From: Moniliophthora roreri
Lineage: Eukaryota > Basidiomycota > Agaricomycetes > Agaricales > Marasmiaceae
Direction of reading: 5' to 3'
DNA length: 64,000 nucleotides
NCBI GenBank assembly: GCA_001466705.2
Contig: LATX02000089.1
Location: 682,001 to 746,000, forward strand
Both the position numbers and the translations under genes were made by a program. Below the pieces are notes generated by a model. That model searched no databases and was not told the origin of the DNA. It saw only the letters and a list, made by a program, of their open reading frames with translations. Positions 1-12,200 of the stretch are shown piece by piece. Numbering within the stretch: position 1 is the stretch's first letter; every line of letters begins with the position of its first letter.

Positions 1-121
1 GTTCCTTGGCGACGTCGACAAGGGCGCCGAGTCTCATCGACGAGCAGCCGTTCTTAACTTTTCAGTATATAGCCTATTGAAACGATTTGAGCTCATTCAT
101 TACGTCTAACAGTAATTTACT

Positions 122-960
122 TTGAAGCGAGCCAAAACCCTAAAACATGAGAAGGAGCGTGCCAGTGGTGAGGGTGATACCAATGAGAATCATGGCCAGT
201 ATCGAGAAAGAGGCATTGGCTCATACAGAAGTGACCATTACCTGTTCATTCACCTCTTCCCGTTCTCCCACCTTCTCATTCTTATGCGTCCCTTCGATTC
301 GACTTGCCTCTGGTTCGGACACCAATACATGAGTTCGACGAAGGGAACGGGGTAGCCGCACCAGATCGACGAAATGAATGTGAGGTTATCGATGTCTGGC
401 TCTAAGATGCCCAATCCGGAAACCTTTTCATAGCTACTCGTCTCGATCAAAAGGGAAGATGCTTTCACAGACTCGCTCAACTTGGCGTGGTTGATGTGAC
501 ACTTCTAGCTCTCCTGTTTCCCCTTCGCGCCTTACAGCTCTTACCAGATTGAAATGTTGGTCGCGACATTGGTATACCTGAAGGACAGCAAGCGTTCTAT
601 TAGACATTATCAACGGCTACAGGAGCGCTATACACACCATTTCGGCCATCTACGAGGTATCGCGATCGACGAAACGGGCCGCGCCATAGCGGCATGCGGG
701 GGAATACTGGCAAAATGATGGCGGTTCTTTTGACTAAAAGAGCTGGATGAGTCGAAAAGAAAAAGAATAAGGTGTTGGAACTGATGATGGTTTTCAGAGC
801 AAACGTCGCAGGACAAGCTGAGGTTACGAGACCCACCAGAATGACCGAAAGATATAAGAGGGCGGCGAGTGAAGGAGATATGTGTAATCCTTTCCGGCCA
901 AGCTTGGCTTTTTCGATGAACATTTCGATGTTCTCTATGCCTAATAAGGAATAGCTTAGG
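122..960 (-). other. Possible fragments of a multi-exon membrane protein
   Basis: On the minus strand several stretches look coding-like but cannot be joined with confidence. At about 790-950 there is a hydrophobic run (ALLYLSVILVGLVTSACPA), at 250-480 a polar segment containing SSIWCGYPVPFVELMYWC, and at about 165-235 another hydrophobic helix (ILAMILIGITLTTG) followed by a stop near 160. Together they suggest the end of a membrane protein gene cut by short introns. I could not find a consistent set of splice sites and do not recognise a family. The segments could also be chance open frames in intergenic DNA. Confidence 0.22.
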
Positions 961-2040
961 TGAGCTGTATGTAAGGCAACAATTATCGGTCTAAGTGATT
1001 CCCAGAGATGTCTCTTCCCTGTCTACGAAAGGGACGATATCACATATCAAGACAGCATTACTCACCCAGCCATAAGCCATCTGTCCATCATCGGCGCCTA
1101 GCAGACCCATCAAATCATGCGAGGAAATTGTCCATGGGCGAGGCGTGCTTGCAGGTGGCGTTGGGTGAGTGTAGGATGGGTGTTAAGACGAGGGCATGAC
1201 CACGGAGGTGTTTGAAGGGTGCAGAAGAGACAACATTGGCAGATGGTGAACTCTGGATGAAACATTAAGGCCAATGGGGGCGAAATAAGGCCGTGATACT
1301 ACCTCGACGTGGCAAACATGCAGCGCTCTAGATTTTAGTTAGCGCCTTAGCCGTATCCAAATCGTAGCTCACAAGATGGCCTCCAGCATCAATCAAGGCT
1401 TCTCCCGAAACGACCTTCCCTATCTAATTCAGCCTTCCGAGACGTAGAGCGAGTCGAGATGGTGAATCAGAAGCAAGGAGTAATTGGACGCTAACAACTC
1501 ACCTGAGTATCTGTACGAGCTATCTCCCAAGGTCTCAATACGCAGCAAGACTCGCACAGGATCGTTTTTGGCTCGAAATCGGGATGCGGTGTGCTGAGTC
1601 GGGTACGGACATCACGGGCGGGAGAAAAAAAGATCGGGTTCAAGATGATGGCAATGCCCCGTAACGTGGCTGGACATCACGCGGTCCGTATCACGCTGCT
1701 AATGACACGTTGCTGTTTTTGATCAGCGACCATCGCCTTTGAGGTGGTATTTTATCTGTATGATCTGTATGATCTGTATGTTCACAATGCTTGATGCTAG
1801 TGGGCTTCTTATCCATCAATGGCTGGGTCTACCAAATGGCGAATGCCCCATCAAGATCTTTTGTCTTTCCTTGGTCTTTTCAAACGGTGGTAGCCTTACG
1901 CTTCAATTGAAAGTGCAAGAAGTGTAAGGAACTTGAAAGCTGTACTATAACTAGTGCTGACGAGAGTGCTTATTAGGGTCTGAAAGCTATGGAGTGGCAC
2001 GAGAGCAGGCTTACCGGCACAACGTTCAACCCTCAACACT
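961..2040. other. Left flank with no gene seen
   Basis: No convincing coding exon, RNA gene or repeat was found. CpG is ordinary here, unlike the following 32 kb, so this is probably host DNA flanking the transposon island. A short (TGATCTGTA)n-like run lies at 1758-1782. Confidence 0.4.
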
Positions 2041-2824
2041 TTACCATTTTTGAATAGCCTGGAGGGATCTGGGACCCATTACAACATCAGCAAAATCCAG
2101 AGAGAGTTATAGCTAAGTACTGACCCTTGAGATTGGTGACAATCCCCCATTAAGGTCATCATTGATTATAATTGATCTCCAGCATAATATAGTGCCTGAT
2201 ACCTGGTGCCAACAGTCTTGAGGATTGTGACAAGTTGCTGGAAATCTAATGGGTGAGGGATGATAGAACAAGAAGTGGAGATTATGACACATACTGTATA
2301 ATATGACAAGCAGCCAATAATATAACAAGTGACAAGGAATAGTATGAATGATGAGGCTTACAGCAAGTCTTGAGGTTTATAATGAGTTTTACAGGTTATG
2401 GAGGGTTATGACACATTATGACAGGTTATGATGGGTTCTGAGTGCCATAGCAACTTCCAAGGGGCCTAACTACTTACTAGGCTTCTGATCAGAAACAAAA
2501 AATATATCAGATATCATTTCTTATATCATATCTCAGGTATCAGAGCAAAGTACAATAAACACAGTGCCATTTATCATGTATATACTAGAAAAAGGAGAAT
2601 GTGTATGATATCATTTGTCCAAAGCTCACTGATGACTTCTTATGATTCAGTGAAAGGTGATACTACTTAGCCAACATAATCAGTGTACATGTTCATTGAA
2701 AAGGGAAGTATGAGGAACAAACCTAACAAGTACAAGCATATAGATCACTGGTGTCCACCTGTGAGATAAGTATGAGTCAGTGGATAGTGCAGAGTGCTTT
2801 TTGGTGATCTGCTTGTTATGACCT

Positions 2825-3019
2825 GATACCTAAAGGATGCGCAGTGAGTGATAAACTCCTCAGATGGACCAGGTGATGGAAAATGGCTGATATATACCTA
2901 TACCTAAAGGACATGCAGTGAGTGATAAACTACATGGAGCTATCAGTAGGTATATCTAGAATAATAATACTAAGAGAACATACCTCCTCAGATGGACCAG
3001 GTGATAGAAAATGGCTGAG
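2825..3019 (+). repeat. Short direct repeat split by an insertion
   Basis: The segment at 2825-2889 recurs in two pieces, at 2901-2933 (ATACCTAAAGGACATGCAGT...) and at 2987-3019 (CCTCAGATGGACCAGGTGAT...), separated by about 53 bp. The arrangement fits a tandem duplication with a later insertion in one unit. It lies where the 3' LTR of the adjacent minus-strand copia element would be expected, so it may be LTR-internal. Confidence 0.5.
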
Positions 3020-3100
3020 GAGAGGATGTGCTGGTGAATGCAATAATACTAAACAAAGTCACATGCTACAGTAGAGTCTGAGAATAGATGAAGTCATAAC

Positions 3101-3112
3101 ACACCCCCATCA
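3101..3112 (-). other. Candidate polypurine tract and 3' LTR start of the copia element
   Basis: Read on the minus strand, downstream of the RNase H region, the sequence runs GATGGGGGTG and then TGTTATGACTTC. A purine-rich tract directly followed by TG is the usual junction between the internal region and the 3' LTR of a retrotransposon. The LTR would extend toward about 2040, where CpG content also changes. No matching 5' LTR was found, so this is an inference from position and motif. Confidence 0.38.
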
Positions 3113-3425
3113 GACGATACAGTAGTAGGGGATGAACAGAGAAAAAACAGTAGAAGAGAAAAAGAGATAATTACAACATGGGACATTTGATTTGTCAAGA
3201 GTCTCCATTGCTGGAGGTATGAATTATAGTGTCCAACCTGTCAGCAGATGGGGGTGAAACAGATGCAATGGGAGGAGTTTCAGGGATAAGTGGGTAAGAG
3301 ATGAGCCTGAGCATGCAGCAGTGCTTATCATATATAGGTGGAGGGAGTGGTTTGGTGAATATATTGGCTACCATCTCTTCAGTAGGAATCCACTGGGTAG
3401 TGAAAGCATTGGATGATGTTTGATC

Positions 3426-6009
3426 TCAGATAAAGTGATACTTGATATCAATATGCTTGGAGTTCCCAGAAGTAGATGGCACAGTAGATATACTGATTGC
3501 ATTTTGGTTGTCTGAAAGGATTGTAAAGAGGGATGGTAAAGAAATAGATACAAGCCCCATAAACATTTTGATCCAAATTGCTTCACGAAGACAATGAGTC
3601 ATCACCATATACTCAGCTTCAGTCAATGATAAGGCAACTGCTTTCTGCTTTGATGCAGACCACAACACAAGTCCCCCAAATAGAAAGAATGCATATCTAG
3701 ATATGCTCCAACAGTCAGACACATCAGAGGCCCAATTAGCATCAGTATATGCAATGTCATCCACAGGATATGTGGTATAACCAACAATGTCCTGTCTGCA
3801 ATCACTCCCATACTCGAGAGTGTAGTCCATAGTATGCACAAGATAGTGTAAAACCCCTTTGGCAGCAAGAAGATGAGTTTTGGATGCCTGGGTATTAAAT
3901 TGACTGAGTGCCATCACCACATAAGCAATGTCAGGCCTCATGGACATAGCCAGGTATAGGAGAGATCCAATGATGTGCATGTAAAGTAATTGAAGTTTGT
4001 TCTGGATCTGTAGGTGCATCAGGTATGGATGATGAGGGAGCAACTAGTAGGTTATTGATCTTGTTGCATAAAGAGACACCAATAGTAGCAGCATTGGTCA
4101 TGTTGTATGTGTTGAGTAACTTCTTGATATAAGGCTGTTGGGTAAGATAAGCACAGCAACATTCTCGATCCCTGATAACCATTATTCCCAAATAGAGCTT
4201 CACAGGCCCAAGGTCCAAAACAACAAACTCCTTCTCCAATGATGAGATTAGCCAGAGGTAGAGCTTAGTGGAGTTAGAGCAGCATAGGCCATCATCAACA
4301 TGAACTCCTAGAATGATGAATAGTGGTTCACCAGATGTGGGCATGGAGATTGAAGGGTGCAGAGAGGTTTTCTAGGTGCAGTAGAAAACAGCATTATCAG
4401 CTGCACAATGAAGGAAACCCAGACATTGTAGGGACTCCCAAAGGACTTTGTACTACTTGGCAGAGGCCTGTTTCAATCTGTAGAGTGCTTAACACAAGAG
4501 ATAAACCAGGGTTTTCTTAGATAGAGGATATCTAGGGATCTGCCTGCAGTACACAACCTAGAACAATGGTGCATTAAGAAACACAGTTTTGAAATCAAAG
4601 ATGAAAAGTTCATAGTCATGTTTGACAGCAAAGGTGACAATGATGCATATACTTGTCATATAGGCAACAGGAGCATATGTCTGGCCATATTCACCAGGGC
4701 ATTGGCTAAATCCTTGTGCAACCAATCAGGCTTTGTACTTGACAATCTCCCCATGTTCATTGAGTTTGTAGTCATACACCCAACAGACCTCTACAGTGTG
4801 GGCACCTTCAGAAAGCTCAGTTTCCTGGAACACCCCCAGTCGATTGAGACTCACCAACTCCTCTAATTCTGCTTCCTTCCACTTCAAAGAGTCTGGCCTT
4901 TCATGGGCTTCATAGTAGTTGTTCAGTGGTTTTCTAAGGTCAACAGTCTTCATTGTAGCAGGTATGGCTGCAAATGAGAAACCTTGGCAGCATTCCAGAA
5001 GCTCACAGTAAAGAAGCTCTTCATGGATGATGGAAGCCTCGCCATCGGTGAATGTCAACCCAGAAGTAATAGCCTCAGAAAGTAGCTCATTGATCACTGC
5101 AAGGACAGCCAGATTTGTCATTTCAGGATGATTATTTGCAGAGGGTTTAACTCCATGGTCATGCTGAGCCCTCCATAATTAAAGCATATCTTGATGTTCA
5201 TCCTGCTAGTGTATACTGTCTTGCCAAGCTTTGCCCAACATGGTCTGTTCACGAGTGTGGCATGGCTGAGCTCACTGCTCAGTGGAGTCAGTTTCATGTG
5301 TAGGTTTTGGTCAGATGGGGAGATCATAGGAAGGATCAGGAGAGTGTAATGGGAGCTGTACCTCAACCTCAGGCATTGGTTGTGGAATGTTGTCTGGAGA
5401 CATAGGCTTCAATGTGTCAGATTCAATTGGAGCATAGTAATCATCCAGTATCTTCTCCAGGTAACTGGGTATGTTCTCATCAAAAATGACATCTCGGGAG
5501 AAGCAATACTTTCCCTGTAGATCTCATACCAACCAGCCTACACATCCTTCCTCATAACCTACAAAAATAGCTTCGAAGCATCGAGGGCTCCCCTTTAGAA
5601 GTAGCTCAGATGGGATAGCAACCCAACATCTACACCCCCATGCTCGGAAGTGATGGTAGTTCAGCTGCTTATAATGTACCATCTCATAAGGTGTCTTGTA
5701 GAGAGGAAGACCAGAGCAAGGGAGTCAGAATTGAACATAGGATGAGGTGCGAACAGCATCCTCTCAGAATGATAGCGGGAGATTGGCCCATGACAGTAGA
5801 ACATGCATATCATCCTCCAGAACCTGGATAAACTGTTTGGCACTTCCATTTTGGCCATGTGCATATGGCATGGTAACCTGGACACCAATCTCTTGTTCTG
5901 CATACCACTCTTGGAGGGCACTCTCAGCTTGCTCTGCCAATCCGTCACATCGTACATTGACTGTCTTTGTCTTCAGAAGAAGTTCCCAGCAGGTGATAAC
6001 AGTTTTCAC
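3426..6009 (-). mobile_element. Decayed Ty1/copia pol gene (integrase end, reverse transcriptase, RNase H)
   Basis: On the minus strand the order is the C-terminal part of an integrase core (6009-5661), a reverse transcriptase (5121-3931) and RNase H (4043-3426). That order, IN before RT, is diagnostic of copia elements. Visible motifs are PYAHGQNGSAKQF in the integrase, HVDDG in place of the catalytic YVDD of RT, and SLTEAEYM plus KHIDIKYHFI in RNase H. The expected catalytic Glu of the integrase reads Lys in this copy. The frame is broken by several shifts and stops, so the element is dead. Gag, protease and the integrase N-terminus are absent; the coding sequence stops about 40 bp before an LTR-like repeat at 6053, which suggests nested insertion. 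Enzymes of this kind copy the element RNA into DNA and integrate it. Confidence 0.9.
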
Positions 6010-6052
6010 TGCCTGAGGAACTTGTGTGTGATCTTTTATGAAGATAATAATA

Positions 6053-8610
6053 TGTCGAACCTAGAAAAGACCCACTTTTGTTCATTTTACACTATTTCTG
6101 AATTGGAACACTTTAATATGACACGATATGATGGGTAATAAGGACTAGAGTGAGCCCACTCTGCTAGTCATTGCCTTAGAGAAGCTGTGGTACCTTAGAA
6201 AGTATGAAGAGCTATATGATACACTATACAGAGGTGTCTAAGCTGTACTTTCTGACCTATCTATGTATCAGATCCAAAGTGGATCACTCCCGAAACCTGT
6301 AGAGAATCTAACTATGGCCCAATGAACACATTGGCTAGTTAATCAAGCTCTCAAAGTGCTATCAATGGGATTCTAACTTCTACTTTACTTTTCTATGACA
6401 TCTGCAAAGTGCAAGCTGCAGTCAAACAGTACAGAGGTACTTAGAGGAGACATCAAAACAGAAAGATGACTTAGAACAGGAACAATCATAGAACGATCCT
6501 CCTCCAAAGTCAATATAGGGATCAGAGTCAAAGCAGGCGATCTTTTAATAAAAAATTCACCGGCGGCTAAACAATATGTGATAAGCAAACTAGGTACAAA
6601 GCCTGCTCAGAAAGACAGAAATCACTTCCAAAGGACATCCGCTACCTACAGACAGATACAATGAGACATATGAAGAATATCTAATGCGCAAGAAATCCTA
6701 AATAAGACTGAGCGTGCATTGTCAAAGGAGATCGGAACAATAACAGTGTGTTCCAACCTTGGAAAATTTGGCATCTAGGCCACTGCTGATGTGCAGATAC
6801 TAGAAAAGGGAAATTCTGTCAAAAGATGGGACAGATACAGCCATCTGCTTGTAGATACCCAACTTAGAAAAGAGAAAAAACAAATTATAGAGTCTAGAAC
6901 ATCTGGAGGCGTAGATACCCATGTGGATATGGTCAGATACCCTAGTGGCCAGACTCCGTGACATCCGAATAATCCCTCTTTTAGTATCTCAGTCACTCAT
7001 TTGTCATTTCCTGAATTATCGGACAATATTTATAATTTTCTGTAGATATATTCCTTGGACCATATATAAGGACAGCTAGATATTTGTACATACTCAAGTA
7101 ACTCTGCCCCCTCTGATTGTGAATACATGACGAGTTTGTTTGGTGTATAAATTTGTGTGCCATTCCAGTTTTGCTTCCTCACTACAGGCCCTGGAGATTG
7201 GTTCTGAGTGACTCCAGAGAGATAGAAATCTGATAACGAACTTGCGTCGTAAGAGATAAGAGTAACATCTTGAGTGCNCTATGGCCCAATGAACACATTG
7301 GCTAGTTAATCAAGCTCTCAAAGTGCTATCAATGGGATTCTAACTTCTACTTTACTTTTCTATGACATCTGCAAAGTGCAAGCTGCAGTCAAACAGTACA
7401 GAGGTACTTAGAGGAGACATCAAAACAGAAAGATGACTTAGAACAGGAACAATCATAGAACGATCCTCCTCCAAAGTCAATATAGGGATCAGAGTCAAAG
7501 CAGGCGATCTTTTAATAAAAAATTCACCGGCGGCTAAACAATATGTGATAAGCAAACTAGGTACAAAGCCTGCTCAGAAAGACAGAAATCACTTCCAAAG
7601 GACATCCGCTACCTACAGACAGATACAATGAGACATATGAAGAATATCTAATGCGCAAGAAATCCTAAATAAGACTGAGCGTGCATTGTCAAAGGAGATC
7701 GGAACAATAACAGTGTGTTCCAACCTTGGAAAATTTGGCATCTAGGCCACTGCTGATGTGCAGATACTAGAAAAGGGAAATTCTGTCAAAAGATGGGACA
7801 GATACAGCCATCTGCTTGTAGATACCCAACTTAGAAAAGAGAAAATACAAATTATAGAGTCTAGAACACCTGGGGGCATAGATACCTGCATGGATATGGT
7901 CAGATACCCTAGTGGCCAGACTCCATGACATCCAAATAATCCCTCTTTTAGTATCTCAGTCACTCATTTGTCATTTCCTGAATTATCAGACAATATTTAT
8001 AATTTTCTGTAGATATATTCCTTGGACCATATATAAGGACAGCTAGATATTTGTACATACTCAAGTAACTCTGCCCCCTCTGATTGTGAATACATGACGA
8101 GTTTGTTTGGTGTATAAATTTGTGTGCCATTCCAGTTTTGCTTCCTCACTACAGGCCCTGGAGATTGGTTCTGAGTGACTCCAGAGAGATAGAAATCTGA
8201 TAACNGTAACATCTTGAGTGCGTTATAGCACTTTTATAAGAGAAACTTTACACCAAGAAGGAGCCTTGGGCACTTGGAGTGTGGCCTGTGTGTGTATCAG
8301 GTTGTGACACACTTAGAGTCTTAGCAAGGGGTATGCCTGCGCTGAACTCTTTGTAGAAATTGGTCTAGGACCTTTTCCAGCACACTGTGTGCTGTAGTTA
8401 TCTTGAAGAAGTCTTGAACTCCGTAGGGTCAGACTATATCGGCTATTGAGTCTTTGTACAGGACTGTAGCTCTTGTGTTTGTGCTTTGTGCACTGTGTTC
8501 TTTGTGTTTTGTGTGTGTGTTTGTGATATAAAACATTTTAAAACCATATATACTCCTCTGGAGGTGAACACTTTGAAGTAGAACACTTCAATAAGAGAGA
8601 ATCAACCTAG
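6053..8610 (+). repeat. LTR-like repeat, copy 1 (contains an internal duplication at Ns)
   Basis: This sequence aligns over its whole length with 27018-28587 and, inverted, with 32006-33356. It begins TGTCGAACCTAGAAAAGACC (all three copies are preceded by TAATA or similar) and ends near AGAGAGAATCAACCTAG. A TATA-like CATATATAAGG lies near 8028, followed by a region typical of an LTR transcription start. Once the 967-bp internal duplication is removed, the unit is about 1.6 kb. No target-site duplication or matching partner LTR with an internal coding region could be identified, so the family (copia or gypsy) is unknown and it may be a solo LTR. Confidence 0.6.
6312..8204 (+). repeat. 926-bp direct duplication around N7278 (probable assembly artefact)
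   Basis: Bases 6312-7237 and 7279-8204 match closely at a constant offset of 967. The two are not quite identical: several substitutions are visible near 6895-6990 versus 7862-7957. Copy 2 starts right after a single N (7278) and ends right before another (8205). After the second N the sequence resumes at GTAACATCTTGAGTGC, exactly where the first copy was left. This is what unmerged or allelic contig ends look like. Confidence 0.75.
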
Positions 8611-8726
8611 GTGGTTAAGTCGGCTATTTCCAGTTGTCTGGTTTCTAGTTGCCTGTTTGAGGACGACAGTGAATTCAGAGTTCTGGAGGGTGGGGTCTGT
8701 ATTTCCGTTTCTGTAGTCAGAGAGTT

Positions 8727-8918
8727 TGTCTGTTCCGGTAAATGCTGTGGAGAGGCATAGGAAGATGATTGGGTCGATATTCTCCTTTCTTCCTCTAACT
8801 GTTCTAAGCCTGTTGTAATGTCTGTCTGTTCCAGTAAATGCTATGGAGAGGCATGGGAAGATGATTGGGTCGATGTTCTCCTTTCTTCTTCTAACTGTTC
8901 TAAGCCTGTTGTGACGTC
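8727..8918 (+). repeat. Two tandem 96-bp units
   Basis: Units 8727-8822 and 8823-8918 start with TGTCTGTTCC and end with CTAAGCCTGTTGT plus a few bases; they differ at about eight positions. The unit length is a multiple of three. On the minus strand it encodes a 32-residue Glu/Ser/Gln-rich repeat containing TTGLEQLEEERR, so it may be an expansion within an old reading frame. Confidence 0.7.
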
Positions 8919-9274
8919 TAGTGTCTGTCTGGTCCTGGTCCTGGTTCTGGGTGTCCTGGTTGTCTGTGATGCTAATTCTTCCCTTGCTTGTTCTTTGGCA
9001 AGGATCTCTAATCTCTGTACTCTTTGTTCATATGTGAGTTTGCTTTCTGGGGTGACAAGAAGAAAGGTTCTCCTCTCTTGTTCCAAAAGATCCTTAGCAT
9101 TGGTTCACTGATGTCTAGATATGGTTTTTGTTCTGGGTGCCTGAACCTTGGGAGGTCAGCAAGATCAGCTTGACCTAATGTTATGTGAGTCCTTTGCAAT
9201 AGCACTAAGTTCAAGTTTGAGCTTGATTCACAAGTTCCGAAGTCAATAGACTTGGACAGATGACTTAGGAACAA
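8841..9274 (-). other. Unidentified minus-strand coding remnant
   Basis: Two overlapping minus-strand frames (9274-9008 and 9086-8841) together look like one shifted gene. The first holds LADLPRFRHPEQKPYLDISE, the second a charged region (LTYEQRVQRLEILAKEQARE) that could be a coiled coil, leading into the 32-residue tandem repeat. The composition is that of a retroelement Gag-like or other disordered protein, but no family motif is visible. The first frame is duplicated at 11122-11388 by the contig-join artefact. Confidence 0.2.
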
Positions 9275-12200
9275 GGGTCTAATGCAAAGAACAAGGTTAT
9301 AATAAAGTTTAACCAGATCAAGCTGAAGAAGCTTGTCAACTGGTCATGGGTTTAAATACAAGACTGCTAGCTATTACTAAGTACTTCAGAGCTAATATTA
9401 GCTACAATGAGTAAGCAAAAGCAAGTCTGACTAAAGAAAAGAGATTGGTAAGGGAAAGAAATGTAAAAAGGATTTGTAGTACATGGATAGCTAAGCGATA
9501 AACTGAGAAAAAGAATTATAGTACATGAGTTGTCCGACAAGTCCTTGGAGTTGTAACAAGAGATGAGTTAGGATATATCAAGTCTGTCTGTTTACAGCAC
9601 TCTGGTGGTGTTATGAGATCCAAAGCATGCACATTTCTTACTATGAACTTTGCAGAGATTATTGTCTCTAAAGAGCCTAAGACACTTAAGAGATTTAAAT
9701 GGCAGAATCTATATCTATTTTGATTGCACTATAGTTGTGTCCTGTTGCAATCCAGAAAACATCTTAAATTGCATATATTACAGTCCAGAAGCTTTTTCCA
9801 TCCTAATCTCAATGTAGCTCCATTAAGCTATAGATGAGTCCTTTCATGAACCTTGGTTTAATGGACCTTCTGGGTTGGACCCTTTACTTCTTTGACATAT
9901 TATTAAAGTTCTTGAGGAAAAGACAATACCTAGACACTATCCTTGTTTGACCTGCATGGCATTTAACTGACTTCTGTTGACACAAAACTTTTTCTAGTAT
10001 ACTGTTTCCACAACTGTTAGAACTATGCAAAAGGACAAGGACGAGTATGGCCAGACAGCAAGAAGAGTACCGAACGAGGATCACTGTATGGAGGTGGGTT
10101 CGCTGAGGCTATCGGCAACAGCACTACTGAACTATAGAGCTTGGCCAAGATAAAGGGTCTCTGCACGAGCGAGATCGAGAGTGAAGTAGAGGAGAGAAGA
10201 GAAGAGCGTAGAACAATGTTAATTTTCCACTTGGGGTATAACAGTAGAATACAGTGGTTTATATCTACTGGGAGAGAATACAATGTGGAGAACGTATGTA
10301 GCCCATGAGGACAATGATCAAGAAGTCACTACAAGAAAATGTGTTGTAAGATGTACAATGGCGGAGATTAATGGAACGTGTAGATTATGACGGAGGAGAT
10401 GCATAAGCATGTCTCATACGAGTCAATAGCTGAGCTGAGTCATACAGGCATAACAACAACCCTTGCAGTTTCTGCAATTAATGTGATGGTTATCATTGAA
10501 TTGACTGGGAAAATACACTCTCCTTGTGTTACAATTTTCCTGACTCCTCAGACATACTACACCTTTTCACCCACATGACATTACCTGCTGATACTTCACT
10601 TCCTTTTCAGAACAACTTCTTGATCATATGTCTTCTATTTTCATTGGACAGTTACATGTTCCCAGTTCCTCTTTCCATCTACCTCAGTACTTATGCTATT
10701 CCATCCATTTTCCAATTATTCCATGTGTATTCCGAACCTGAACACTTTATAGTATTACAAGCTCCCTTTCAACTTACTAGTTAGAGACAGCAGATACTTG
10801 TGATATATTTAAACCTATAGACCAGCATCTTAGCTCCTCAGCTTGACCTGGTTAATCCAAACCTTGTGTTCACAAAGATATTTGACATCTGAGCCTCAAA
10901 AATCCTTCTGAGCGAGCTCAAATGTGAACCCTAGTGAAAACCACATCTGATACAATGGTGTATAATCTGTTTCCCCATGTTCTGGTCTGATTTTTGTGTT
11001 GCATCTCTCTTTTGTATCTCATCATCTAATAATAGCTTGTGTCACTGCTCAAATGTCTGACTCTGACATGACTCAGCCAAAAANGCTAATTCTTCCCTTG
11101 CTTGTTCTTTGGCAAGGATCTCTAATCTCTGTACTCTTTGTTCATATGTGAGTTTGCTTTCTGGGGTGACAAGAAGAAAGGTTCTCCTCTCTTGTTCCAA
11201 AAGATCCTTAGCATTGGTTCACTGATGTCTAGATATGGTTTTTGTTCTGGGTGCCTGAACCTTGGGAGGTCAGCAAGATCAGCTTGACCTAATGTTATGT
11301 GAGTCCTTTGCAATAGCACTAAGTTCAAGTTTGAGCTTGATTCACAAGTTCCGAAGTCAATAGACTTGGACAGATGACTTAGGAACAAGGGTCTAATGCA
11401 AAGAACAAGGTTATAATAAAGTTTAACCAGATCAAGCTGAAGAAGCTTGTCAACTGGTCATGGGTTTAAATACAAGACTGCTAGCTATTACTAAGTACTT
11501 CAGAGCTAATATTAGCTACAATGAGTAAGCAAAAGCAAGTCTGACTAAAGAAAAGAGATTGGTAAGGGAAAGAAATGTAAAAAGGATTTGTAGTACATGG
11601 ATAGCTAAGCGATAAACTGAGAAAAAGAATTATAGTACATGAGTTGTCCGACAAGTCCTTGGAGTTGTAACAAGAGATGAGTTAGGATATATCAAGTCTG
11701 TCTGTTTACAGCACTCTGGTGGTGTTATGAGATCCAAAGCATGCACATTTCTTACTATGAACTTTGCAGAGATTATTGTCTCTAAAGAGCCTAAGACACT
11801 TAAGAGATTTAAATGGCAGAATCTATATCTATTTTGATTGCACTATAGTTGTGTCCTGTTGCAATCCAGAAAACATCTTAAATTGCATATATTACAGTCC
11901 AGAAGCTTTTTCCATCCTAATCTCAATGTAGCTCCATTAAGCTATAGATGAGTCCTTTCATGAACCTTGGTTTAATGGACCTTCTGGGTTGGACCCTTTA
12001 CTTCTTTGACATATTATTAAAGTTCTTGAGGAAAAGACAATACCTAGACACTATCCTTGTTTGACCTGCATGGCATTTAACTGACTTCTGTTGACACAAA
12101 ACTTTTTCTAGTATACTGTTTCCACAACTGTTAGAACTATGCAAAAGGACAAGGACGAGTATGGCCAGACAGCAAGAAGAGTACCGAACGAGGATCACTG

